The notes under the pieces are model-generated. The model was given only the letters and a program-made list of their open reading frames with translations. It was not told the DNA's origin and did not search any database. This document shows positions 36,420 to 47,600 of a stretch of DNA of 64,000 nucleotides, piece after piece. The translations under genes and the position numbers were made by a program. Each line of letters starts with the position of its first letter. The first letter of the stretch is position 1. The stretch is from Kitasatospora sp. CB01950 (lineage in GTDB: Bacteria > Actinomycetota > Actinomycetes > Streptomycetales > Streptomycetaceae), in NCBI RefSeq assembly GCF_001905465.1, contig NZ_LISX01000002.1, forward strand, positions 805,425 to 869,424, given 5' to 3'.

Positions 36420-36710
36420 TCACCGTCCGGCGTGACGCTCCTGGTAGACGGCGATCACCGCGTCGATCGGGATCGACGGCCAGGTGCTGATCTCTCCGGT
36501 CTCGCGGTCCACCACCCCGGTGGCGTCGCCGAGGTTCGCCGGCGGCCGGACCTGGCCGGTCACCGGGTCGACCTCCAGCGGCGCGGGCGCGGCCCACACC
36601 ACCCAACCGAGGTCGAACTCGCGGAACTTGACCTCACGCGCGGCCCCCTCCGGGGCGCCTTCGTTCAGCCATGCCTGCGCCTTCGCGACGGCCTGCTCCT
36701 GGGTGATCAT
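36420..36710 (-). CDS. YrhB-like (Imm35-type) immunity protein
   Basis: This 96-residue protein has the layout of the YrhB/Imm35 family: MITQEQAVAKAQAWL at the start, GWVVWAA in the middle and VVDRETGEISTWPSIP near the end. Members are small immunity proteins found beside polymorphic toxins. The start overlaps the preceding SUKH-like gene by 4 nt. As the last gene of the cassette after giant 2, it probably neutralises one of that protein's toxin domains. Confidence 0.75.
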   Translation of the reverse strand: MITQEQAVAKAQAWLNEGAPEGAAREVKFREFDLGWVVWAAPAPLEVDPVTGQVRPPANLGDATGVVDRETGEISTWPSIPIDAVIAVYQERHAGR

Positions 36711-37684
36711 GCGGTTCCTCCTGTGGTGCGGTGTTCCGCGCCGAGCGCGGACAGGGCTGCGACGGTCGCGCTGACGTCGACCTGATCGGACGGTTGCTGC
36801 CCGGCGGGGCCGCGGTGCCGGAGCGTCAACTGCCGGCTGCGGTCGGCCCGGGCGACGACCAGGACGTCCCAGTCGCGGTCGGCCGCGGCGGGCGGGGCGG
36901 CCAGCCGGACCGTGACCCGGACCGGTCGCGTCCCGGGCCGCAGGAACGTCCGGTCCACGATGTCGGCGATCCGCCCCTCCGGGTCCGCCGGGTCGAGGTC
37001 GAACTCCCGGTAGAGGATCGGCAGTTCCGCGCCTTCACCCTCGACGGTCAGAGTCAGGTGCCCGAGCACCGGCACCCCGTGGCGGCGCAGCGGGCGGGTG
37101 GCCTCGGCGGCCAACGCCATTCCGGCGGCCAGCAGTTCGCTGGCCGGGCCGTTGTCGACCCAGCCGTCCTGGTGGACGGTGCGCGGCAGCGGGTCGGGCT
37201 CCGACCAGCGGCCGTCGGCCTCGACCCGGGCCGGGGCGTATCCCTCGACCAGCCGGGCGAGTCCTTCCTCGGGCGTGGCGCCGAGGTACCACCAGTCGCT
37301 CCGGCCCTGCCGGAACAGCCGGCCCTGCGCGTCGACGGCGAGCACGCCGTCGCCGGTCCGCCCGACCGGGAACACCGAGGTGCCCAGCCGCCGGGCGAGC
37401 GCGGCGGCCACCGTACGGCTGCCGCGCGCCGCCTCCGGGTCGATCACCGCGCCGTGCGCAGCGACCTCCACCCCCGGGCCGACCGGGGGCACCGTCAGGT
37501 CGCCGTACTGCTCCAGGAATCGCTGTGCCGCCTCGGACGGCTCGACGAGTCCGTCCTCGTCGACGACCGAGAGGACCGCCGTCAGCAGTCGCTGTTCCGC
37601 ATCGGCACCGGGTCGGCGGCCCTCGGTCCAGCCGGCCCCGACCAGGGCCTCGTGCAGCGCCGTGGTGAAACGGACGTCCGTCAT
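36707..37684 (-). CDS. SUKH-3-like immunity protein with extra C-terminal domain
   Basis: The protein has 325 residues. About residues 45-165 follow the SUKH-3 pattern: AAQRFLEQYGDLTVP, then FPVGRTGDGVLAVDAQGRLF, then LGATPEEGLARLVEG. SUKH proteins are immunity factors against toxins including nuclease and deaminase types. The C-terminal 150 residues (GHLTLTVEGEGAELPILYREF onward) are not recognised and may bind a second toxin. The gene overlaps both cassette neighbours by 4 nt. Confidence 0.7.
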   Translation of the reverse strand: MTDVRFTTALHEALVGAGWTEGRRPGADAEQRLLTAVLSVVDEDGLVEPSEAAQRFLEQYGDLTVPPVGPGVEVAAHGAVIDPEAARGSRTVAAALARRLGTSVFPVGRTGDGVLAVDAQGRLFRQGRSDWWYLGATPEEGLARLVEGYAPARVEADGRWSEPDPLPRTVHQDGWVDNGPASELLAAGMALAAEATRPLRRHGVPVLGHLTLTVEGEGAELPILYREFDLDPADPEGRIADIVDRTFLRPGTRPVRVTVRLAAPPAAADRDWDVLVVARADRSRQLTLRHRGPAGQQPSDQVDVSATVAALSALGAEHRTTGGTA

Positions 37685-38517
37685 CGCTGCCCCACCTCGA
37701 CCACCTCGACGCCGAGTTCCGCCAGCAGTGCCGCGCAGGACCGGCAGGGCGCGACGGGCTTGCCGTGCTCCTGCTCGTCGTCCGGTCGGACCGCGATGCT
37801 GCTGATCCAGCTCTCCGCGAAGTGCGGACGAGCCTCGTCCAGCGTGATCTCCCCGCCGTCGCCGCGCTGCTCGTCCAGGCGGTGCAGCACGTCGGAGATC
37901 AGACCGGTCTCCGCGCAGCGGGCGGCGAACGGCTCGCGCTGGTAGGGCGGCAGCCCGTCCAGGAACTCCTGCACCGCGGAGTGCAGTTCGGGATCGCCCT
38001 CGCCGAGCACATTGGACTGGGTGTAGACCGTCCGGTCGACGAGCAGCGTGGACACCGTGTGCGGCACCTCGGCCTCGGCCTCGACGACCGGCCGGAACCG
38101 GTCCAGCACCTCGTACGGGTTGACGCCGAAGAACTCGACCCCGTCCGCGTCCAGGTGGAAGAAGCTGCCGCCGCCCGAGACCACCAGCCGCCCCGGTCCG
38201 TCCACCTCGGCCCCGACCGGCACGACCTCCTCGCCCAACCCCGCAGCCAGCTCCGCCAGTTGCGCAGCCTGCTCCGGGCCGGCCGGAAGAGCCGGCACCG
38301 TCCGCAGCGCACCACCGGACGCCGTCGGCAACGTCAGATCACCGAACCGCCCGAGGAAGGACAGCGCCGCCCGCACGGCCGCCGACTCCTCCCCCGCCGC
38401 ACCGCTCATCCAGTCGGCGAGCAACTCGCGGGCGTGCTCGCCGATGTCACGCGAGGGCGACCAGCCGCAGCCGGCCAGCCACGACATCGTCCCGTCAGGG
38501 TCGCGGGGTTGAGGCAT
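37681..38517 (-). CDS. SUKH-3 immunity domain fused to a YwqJ-like deaminase domain
   Basis: ATG 38517 gives 278 residues; ATG 38487 and 38568 are alternatives. The N-terminal half has SUKH-3 features (AALSFLGRFGDLTLP, VVPVGAEVDGPGRLVV, FHLDADGVEFFG). The C-terminal half keeps both zinc-site motifs of the cytidine-deaminase fold: CAE (Cys201-Glu203) and PCRSC (Cys258, Cys261). These match the arrangement in the C-terminal toxin of giant 2, whose gene ends 109 bp upstream. The fusion could shield the cell by SUKH binding plus a decoy domain, or it could be a second deaminase effector carrying its own immunity domain. Confidence 0.75.
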   Translation of the reverse strand: MPQPRDPDGTMSWLAGCGWSPSRDIGEHARELLADWMSGAAGEESAAVRAALSFLGRFGDLTLPTASGGALRTVPALPAGPEQAAQLAELAAGLGEEVVPVGAEVDGPGRLVVSGGGSFFHLDADGVEFFGVNPYEVLDRFRPVVEAEAEVPHTVSTLLVDRTVYTQSNVLGEGDPELHSAVQEFLDGLPPYQREPFAARCAETGLISDVLHRLDEQRGDGGEITLDEARPHFAESWISSIAVRPDDEQEHGKPVAPCRSCAALLAELGVEVVEVGQR

Positions 38518-38625
38518 GAGCGTTCTGCACTCTCTTTTCGGACGGCCGCTGGGCCGCAGTCTCGACAATCGGTACTACCCGGCATTCGACGCATCATCAG
38601 GAAGACCGGCGGTTGATTCGCGTGG

Positions 38626-41600
38626 TCAATCCAGGAGCTGTACCGATTTCATCCCGAAGTATCCCACCACCGGGGCGCAGTTGTCGCAGGGAGCCTTGTA
38701 CACACCGTGGTCCGAACGCCGACCACCCGTATTTTTGTCGGGCAAGGTCTCCAGCGGCCGGACGAACGTCTTTCCGAGGATTCCCCTGGCCTGCTCCAGG
38801 GCCGTTTTCACGGCAGCGGCGTCCTTCATGTCGACCCCCTTGAAGGGGTCGCCGATCTGCTTGAAGATATCCGTCATCACGGACGGCTCGGCGCACTTGC
38901 ACCGGGTACCCGGCATACCCTGCGGGTAGCTGTTCCAGCCCAGCTCCTCCTTGACGGCTTTGTACGCCGCGTCCCCTTCCTTCCCGTAGGCGAATTGGAC
39001 GAGTTCGTGGACGTGGTCCGGCGCGCCCTCACCGGCCAGGCCCTTCGTGCTGCTCGCGGTGACGACCAGCAGACGCCTGGCACCTGCCTCTCCGTCGATG
39101 AACAGCGCGGAAGCCACGCAGCCGGGCCGGTCCGGATCCTTCACGATGCCGTTCGCCATGGCGGTTCCGGAGTCGGTCATCACCTTGAAGGCGCCCTCGA
39201 TACTGACATTCCCCAGCTCCTTCGGGGCGTCCTTGTAGTAATAGCCCCGCTTCCCGGTACTGGTGCGCTCGTACTCTGCCGGTGCTTTGAAGGGCTCAGG
39301 ATCGAGCTCACCCGCGCTGCCCTTCGCAAGGGCCTCGCGCGCCTCCTCGTTGAGGCGCTGCTCGTCGGCCAGCCGCTCCTGTTCCCAGGCCAGTTGCTCG
39401 GGGTCCCCGTCGTTGTGCTTCTGACGGTCCTCCAGGAGTTGCTGCTTCTCCGCCAGCCGGACCTGCTCGTCGAGCAGACGCTCCTGCTCCCTCAGCTTCT
39501 CCGACTGCTCCTTGGTCTTCGGCTCCGGGCCGCTCAGCTGCTTCAGCGCGTCGAGCTCCTCCTTCAGCCTGGCCCGCTGCTCGGCGGAGTGCCACTTCTC
39601 CTCGGGCTTCTGCAGTTCCTCCAACCACTTCTGCTTCTCCTGCCGCCACTTCACCTCGCTCGGCGGCCCGAAGTAGTGGCTCGGCGAATCGTCGCTCTTG
39701 GCTGCCTTGGCCGACTTGGCAGACTTGGCGGCCTTCTCCTCCGCCTTCGCTTCCAGGTCGTGCTGCTCGGCGTGCCACTTGTTCAGGAGCTCCCGGCGGT
39801 CGGCCAGTGCCTTCACCCGGTCCGCCGGCGAGTTGTCCCGCTTGGCCGCCGCCTCCTGCTCCGTCAGCCGCCCGTGCTGCTCGACGAGCCACTCGCTCTT
39901 GTCGATCCACTTCTGGCGGTGGTCCAGGCCCTTGCGGGCCTTGGTGAGGGCCTGCTGGTCGGCTTCGAGCTGCTTCTCCTTGGCTTCGAGGCTCTTCTGC
40001 TCGCGGGCGGTCCGGACGGGGTCGTACTGGCCGCCCTCCACCTTCGCCCGGAGGCCGTCCAGCTCCTCGTGGCGGGCGTCCAGCTCGTTCTGTTCGTGGT
40101 CGAGCTTGCTCTGCCGGCCGTCCAGGTCCCGCTGGTCCGCGATCAACTTCTCGCGTCGGACGTCGAGTCCGCTCTTGTCCGTTGCCTGGCCCTGCTGCTT
40201 CGCGGCGGCCCGCTCCCCCTGGTCCGCCAGGGCCTCGTGCCGGGACATCCGCTCGTGCTGCGCGGCCAGGCGGTCCTGCTGTCCGGCCAGGCGCTCCTGC
40301 TGCTGCCCCCACCGCTCCTGACGGGCGGCCGCGTGCATCTGGCGGGGTTCCAGGCGCTTGTCGTTCGAGGTGAGCCGCTCCTCGGCCAGCCGCCACTGCT
40401 TGTCGGCCAGCTGGTTCTGCCGCTTGGTCAGGTCCGCCTGCCGATCGGCGAGTTCGTCCTGCCGTACGGCCACCCGGTCCTGTTCGGCCAGCCGTTCCGT
40501 CGTCCGCTGCGACGGGTTCGGCCGCGCCTGTTCCTTCTGGTGCAGCTCGTCCCGCTTGGCCTTTGCGTCGGCGTGTTCCGACAGTGCCGTCCGATCCGCT
40601 TCGGCCTTCTTGGCCTGCGCGACGGCGTCCGCGATCGAGTTCCCGATCCGGTTGCCCGGCTTCGTCTCCCCGCCGGTGCCGGCGGGGTCGCCGAGGCCGG
40701 CCGGGTCGGACGGGGGGCGGGGCGACGAGACGCCCGCCGGGTCGGTGATCCCGTCGCGCTTCTTGATCTGGGCGTCGACGTCCGCGGCCATGTGGTCGAC
40801 CCAGTCCGGCTTCCCGGGCTCGATCGAGTAACCGAACTCGGAGAGCACGGTGTTGGCCGACCGGTTCGGGTGGTTCGGCGTGGCGCCGATCGCCAGGCGC
40901 TCGATCTCGGCCCGGTTCTCGTCCAGGAACGTCTGGCGCGAGCTCTTGATCCGGTTCAGCCCGTTCGACAGCTGCTGCAGGTCCTCCAGGGTCGCGTCCG
41001 GCCGGCGGTACGCCTTCACCAGGTCGTTCTGCGCGCCGAGCATCTCGTTCATGTCGGCGAGGTGCGCCTGCAGCGGCTTGAGCGCGGGGTTCTTCGGGTC
41101 CAGCCCCGTGGTCAGGCCGTGCGCCGCCTCCTGGAAACGTTCGAGCCGCTCCTGCGCGATGACGTGGTACGGGTCCAGCGTCATCTTGACGACGGTCCCG
41201 GGAGTCTGCGTCCCCACGTCGAACGGGATCCGCTGCGGCGGGTACAGGGTCGGCGGGAACTGCTTCATCGTCTCCGACTTGCCGCCGTACGTGTGCGACT
41301 CCTGGCTGATCATCTCCCAGCCGTTCGGGCCGTGCTTCAGCATGTTGGTCGCCGCCGGCTTGAAGTCCAGGGGCAGCGGGTGCGCGTAGTCGCCGACCCC
41401 CATCCACGCCGTGACGGTGTGCTGCTTGCGGAACTGGTAGCCACCCTCCAGGTGCCCCGCGGACGAGTACGACTGGAAGTGCCAGGCCGTGAAGGTGTCC
41501 TTGCCCGGCTCGACGGTGGTCACCAGGGCGCAGCCGTTCATCGCGTCGGTGAACACCAGCCCCTCGCGCGGCAGGTCCGGGTGCGGGTTGAGCGGAACCT

Positions 41601-44600
41601 CGGTGTGGCCGATGGTGTCCGGCTTGGTCGGGTCGGGGCGCTCCTCGGACTTGTAGGGGATGTACGCGCCCTTCACGTACTCGTGGTCCGCCTTGACCTC
41701 CGGCAGACCGGACTCGGGCCGCGGGAAGCCCTCGTAGTGCGCGGCGTACTTCTCCCACGCCGGCACCAGGTGGTAGCCCGACGGCTCGCCGTTCTTGGTC
41801 GACCCGTTCGGCTCCAGCACGAACCAGTGCTGGTCACGCCCCTTGATGGCCTCCAGGAACGCGGCGACCTCCTCCGGCTTCGCGTGCGGCATCCGCTCCT
41901 TGGCACCGGCGGCGAAGTCCACCGAGACCTGCTTGGTCTTCAGGAACTCGGCCGGATTGTCCATGATCCCGTGCTCCGGCGTACCCACCGGCGGCAGCGG
42001 CTCGGGCGTCGTCGGCGGGTGCTCGACATCGCCGTGCTGCTCGTTGGTGGCCTGCTGGTCCGTCTGGTGCGTACCGTCCGTGTGCTGCGACGACTCGCCA
42101 TGGTCCGTGGCACCCGGCGACGCGCCCGGGCGCTGCTCCTCGCCCGGCTTGCGCACCGGGGCACCCGACTGCCCGTCGGGACGCGGGCCGGCCTGGCGGT
42201 TGCTGTCGCCGCTGGGCGGGCCGGAGGGGTGCAGGGGCGCCCGGTCCGGGGTGAGCGGGACGGCGAACAGGCCGCCCTCGCCCGGGTACAGCGGCTTGTC
42301 GCTGGTCCGGCCCATCTGCCCGTCGACGTACACGACCTTGCCGTCGTGGTTCATCGCGTTCCAGGCGTGCAGGCGTCCGTCGCCGTCACGGCTGATGATC
42401 ACCGCCTGCGAGCCGGGGCCGCTGTCGAGCAGCGTCTGCGCGAGCTTCTCGTGCCCGGCCGGCCCCTTGCCCAGGCTCTCGAACTTCCCGCCGAGGGACT
42501 GCTCGATCCGGTCCCGGCTGCCCTTCTCGCCGACGGAGTTGTCCTCGACGCGCGGGGCGGCCACCGTCGGGCGGCCGTCGTAGGTGTCGACCACCGAGAG
42601 CGCCGCGTCCGCGCAGTTGTTGGCCCGGCCCGGCTTTCCCGGACCGTCGCCGTTCAGCTTCTTGACCCAGTCGCCCGCCATCGGGTCCGGGTGCCGCTGC
42701 GGGGAGCCGTCCGCGTTGTGCGGCACGGCGTCCTGAAGCTGCTTCAGGTCGTGCTCGGACGGCCGCTTCAGCCCGCCCTCCACATCGAACGGCCGCCCGT
42801 CGGTGGCCGGGTGACGCGGACCGTCGCCCTCGTGCTCCGTCAACGAGCGTTCGTGGGACGGCTGTTCGTGGCTCGGCTGCTCGTGGCTCGGCTGCTCGTG
42901 GGACGGCTGCTCGTGGGACGGCTGCTCGTGGGACGGCTGCTCGTGGCTCGACTGCTCGTGGGACGGCTGCTCATGGGACGGCTGCTCGTGCGAGGTGGTG
43001 CCGAGACCGGCCGGGTTCGCGGGGGCGATGTCCTGGGCGTGCTCGTTCACCTGCTGCTGGTGCGGGGCGTTCTCGTGCCCCGCGCCGGGCGGCGGGTTGC
43101 CGCCCGGGTGCTGGGCCGGCGCGTGCGGCGCCGGGGCTGCGGGCTGGGGAGCCGGCAGGTTTCCGAGCCGGAGGTCGTGCACGGCCGTGCCACCGACCGC
43201 GTTCGCCCCGTTCGGGGTGGTCAGGCGCACCGACGGCGCTCCCAGCATCTCGGCCGTGCCGGGAATCCGTGAGCCGCCACCGGCGGTGGTGGGGTGCTCG
43301 TGCACATGGGCCTCGCCGGTGACCAGGATGTACTTCCCCGGCTGCCCGACCCGGTCGGAGGTGATCGCGTCGTGCATGTACGAGTTCAGCATCCGGGCCC
43401 GCTGCTCGAGCGGGGCGTTGCCGAAGCCGTCCGGCTTGCGCGCCGGGTAGCCGTCCACGGCCCGGACCCGCACGCCTTCTTCCTGCGCCTTCACCACCGT
43501 CTCGTAGAGACCGGCGTGCTCCGGGGAGTTCAGGTTCTTGTCGTAGGACCGGAGCATCCGCTCCAGGTTCGGCGGCATGGTGCCGCCGTGCTCCAGATAG
43601 GTGTCCAGGTCGCGCTGAAGGGAGTCGTCGCGAAGCGACTCGATGTAGATGGTGTCGACGCCGGCCTCCTTCAGACCGGCCATGTTCTCCTTGAGGAACT
43701 TCCAGCTGGGCGAGTTGCCGTGCGCCTCGCCGAGCACGATCCCGGGGTGCGCCGGGTTGGCGCCGTCCCCGTGGAACAGTCGCTGGACGCCGTCCAGGGC
43801 CGACGCCTGCCCGTCCAGCCGCTGCTGCACCTGCGCCCCGTCGACCGGGTGCCAGGTGGTCTCCGAGTCCTGCCGGGCCAGCCGTTCCAGCACGTTGTGA
43901 CGTTCGCGCTGGGCCTGGAAGTTCGGATCGGTCCGGTAGTCGAGCTTGCCGCCGTGCTCCAGCAGCTTGTTGCCCGGATAGACGTAGGCCTCGGTCTCGC
44001 CGGTCTCCACCAGCTTGGCGCGCAGCCCGTCGTTCAGCGCGGACGCCGCGTCGGAGTGCAGTGCCTTCAGCGTCAACGGGTCGAGGTGCGACTTGAAGCT
44101 CTGCGAGTACGGGCTGACCTTGACGTCGGGCGTCCCGCTTTCCGTGAAGGAACCCGAGTGGTGACGGCCCAGATTACTCTGCGGCAACGAGTTCGCGGAC
44201 AGCGCCAGATCACCGCTCAGGGTGAACTTGAACCTGTTGTCCTTCACGTGCTGCGCAAGTGCCGACGGGTCGGCGGAGGGCGGGTAGATCAGCGCGGGGC
44301 CGGACGGGTCCTGGTGGAGCTTCGCCTTCTCGTCGATGGTGGGACGTTGGCCGAGCGGAGGGAGCTCCGGCTCGGGACGTACCGTCATACCCGGTGCGGA
44401 GTCCGGCCGTTGGACGTCCGGCTTCGGTCCTGCCTGGTGGCCGGGGGCGCCGGCGGGCGGGCCGGACGGGTGCAGGGGCGCGCGGTCCGGGGTGAGCGGA
44501 AGAGCGAACAGGTCTCCGTCGTACAGCGGCGTGTGGCTGGTACGGCCCATCTGGCCGTCCATGTACACGACCTTGCCGTTGTGGTTCATCGCGTTCCAGG

Positions 44601-47600
44601 CGTGCGGACGCCCGTCGGCGTCCCGGCTGATGATCACCGCCTGCGAGCCGTGACCGTTCTCCAGCAGCGTCTGCGCCAGCTTGTCGTGCCCGGCCTGGCC
44701 CTTGCCCTGAGGCTCGAACTTCCCGCCGAGCGCGTGCTCGATCCGGTCCCGGCTGTCCTTCTCACCGATCGAGTTGTCCTCGGTCCGCGGCGCGGCCACC
44801 GTGGGACGGCCGTCGTAGGTGTCGACCACCGAAAGCGCCGCGTCCGCACAGTTGTTGGCCCGACCCGGCGTGCCCAGGCCATCGCCGTTCAGCTTCTTCA
44901 CCCAGTCACCCTCGAACGGGTCCGGGTGCCGCTGCGGCGAACCGTCCGCGTTGTGCGGAACCGCGTCCTGAAGCTGCTGCGCCTCGTGCTCCGACGGACG
45001 CTTCAGCCCACCCTCGACACCGTACGGCCGCCCGTCCGTGGCCGGGTGACGCGGACCGCCACCCTCGTGGCCGCCCAACGGCTGCTCGTGCGACGGCTGC
45101 TCGTGGTTCGGCTGCTGCTCATGGGACGGCTGCTCGTGGTTCGGCTGCTGCTCGTGCGAGGACTGCTCGTGCGGCCGGCCGGTGCCGTCGTGCTGCTGCT
45201 GGGACGCCGGGCTGTCGCCCGGGTGCTCGGAACTCCCGTGCGGTGCCTGCGCGTCGGGGTGCACCGGGCCGAGTCCGCCCGGTGTCGGCGGCGCCGCCTG
45301 GTGCTGCGCGTCCGGGTTGCCGAACGGTGAGTGGTTGTCGGGGGCGGGCAGGTAGTGGAGCCGGACCTGATTCGGGTCCGTGGCGTTGGTCGCGCTCGGC
45401 GGCTCGGTACCGGGCGCTCCGGAGCCGTCGGTGAGGCGCACGGACGGAATCCCCAGCAGGTCCGCCGTGCCGGGGACCCGTCCGTGACCCAGGTCGGCCT
45501 TGGAGTGGACGTGGTCCTCGCCGAGCACGACCAGGTACTTGCCGTTGCGGTTGGGGGCGTCCGCCGTGATCGCGTCGTGCGCGTACGAGTTCATCAGGCG
45601 GGCCCGCTCGTTGAAGCCGCCGTCGGTCGGGATGGTCCGCGCCGGATAGCCGTCCACCATCTGGACCCTGACGTTGTTCTGCTTCGCGGCTTCCAGCGTG
45701 TCGGTCAGCTTGGCGTTCCAGCGCCTGTCGTAGTCGGTGGCCATCTTCCGCAGGTCGGCGGACATCGGCTCGTTGCTGTTCGGATCCAGGTACTTGTCCA
45801 GATGGTGCTGGGCGGAGTCGTCGCGCAGGGCCTCCAGGTAGACGGTGTCGACCCCACTGGCCTTCAGCTGCGCCATGTTGTCCTTGAGGAACGGCCAACT
45901 CGCGGATGAGCCGTGGGCCTCGCCGAGCACCATTCCGTCGAATCCGGGGTGTCCCTGGTGCCCGTTGAGCAGGCGGTCCACTCCCTCCGTCGCGGAGGCC
46001 TGGTTGTTCCCGAGCTGTTGCTCCACCCGGTCCCCGGGGATCCAGGTGCCCTTCTCCGAGTTGAGGTCCGCGAGGTCCTTCAACAGCTGCCGACGCTCCG
46101 CCTGCTGCTGCTCGGCCTTCTGCGACCGGTAGTCCAGCCCCATGGCCTTTTCGTAGAGGTCGGCGCCCATGAGTGCCGAGTTCTTGTCGCCGGTGGCAGC
46201 CTCGCGCAGGTTGTCCATGAAGTCGCGGTTGACCCCGGTTTCGAGGTCGACCATGGACTTCGGGTCGAGATAGGCCTTGTAGGTGTGGTCCTTGATCTTG
46301 GCGTTCGGCTTCCCGCTCGCCGTCGAACTCTCGGTCCGGTAGCTGCCGTCGCCCTGCTCCGTCAACCGCCCGCTGACGTTCTTCAGTTCCGGCGAGAGCT
46401 CGGACTTGAACTTGTTCGCCACGGCCTTTCCGGCGTGGGTCACCATGTTGCTGCTCGGCGGGTAGACCAGGGACGGCCCTTCCGGGGTCTTGTGGAGTCG
46501 GTCCCGGCCCTCGGGCGTGAGCCCCTCGGGCGTGATCAGGGGCTTCTTCGGACCGAACAGCCCGGCCGGTTCGGCATCCGGCCGCAGCACGCCCGCCGGC
46601 GCGCTGTCGGGACGCAGCGATCCGGCGTCCGACGGCGTCTCGTGCGGCGTCGGCGTGCCCGGCCGCGAGCCGGGCGGAGTGTCGAACGGCGTCTCGAACG
46701 GGTTGTGGGCCGGCGTATCGGTGTGCACCGGACCGCTACCGCCCGGCGGCACGTGCGCGGGCGGCGTGGCACCGTGGTTCGGCGCGACGTGCGGCGGAGG
46801 CGGCGGAGGCGGCGGCACAGCACCCGCACTCGGCGGCACATGCGCGGGCGGCGTAGCACCGTGGTTCGGCGCGACATGCGGCGGAGGCGGCGGAGGCGGC
46901 GGCACAGCACCCGCACTCGGCGGCACATGCGCGGGCGGCGTAGCACCGTGGTTCGGCGCGACGTGCGGCGGCGGCGGCGGAGGCGGCGGCACAGCACCGG
47001 CACTCGGCGGCACATGCGAGGACGAGGACTCCGACGACGGAGAACTGCTCGGCGGCACGTGCTCGTTGCCCGTGGTCGGCGCGGGCTTGGCCGCGTGCGC
47101 CTCCAGGAACGCCTTCGCGAAGTTGTTCCTGGACTTGTTGTCACCGGCGTAGCGCCCGGAGTCGAGCTCCTGCTCGATCCTGCTGAACAGCTCCTTCTCG
47201 TTCGGCGAACCGTGCTTCGAGACCTCCTTGGCCGCCTTCCAGTAGTCCTCCGGCGGCACCCGGAACTTCTTGAAGCTCGGGTCGGCATCCTTCAGCGCAG
47301 CCTTCGCGACGTCGGCGGCCTTGCCGGACAGGCCGCCCTGCCCGTCCGCCGGCACGTACTCCTTGCGGAGGTTGCCGCCCTCACCGACGAACTTCGACTC
47401 GTTGGTGAAGATGTTGTGGTACTCGATCAGCGCGGGGTTCGTGGTCGACTTGTCGATGCCGAAGCCGTCCAGGACCTGCTTGTGGTGGCCCAGCTCGTGC
47501 TGGATCACATGCTCCTGGGTGAAACCGCCCACCGCGGTCGACTGGTTGACGACCAGGATGCCGGGACGACCGTCCTTCGGACCGATGTAGGCGCCCTCGC

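Noticed and set aside
38707..43272. A 1,521-codon + strand frame (and further + strand frames to 51.9 kb) opposite giant 2
   Set aside because: Low-complexity shadows of the - strand gene with no domain or ribosome binding site.
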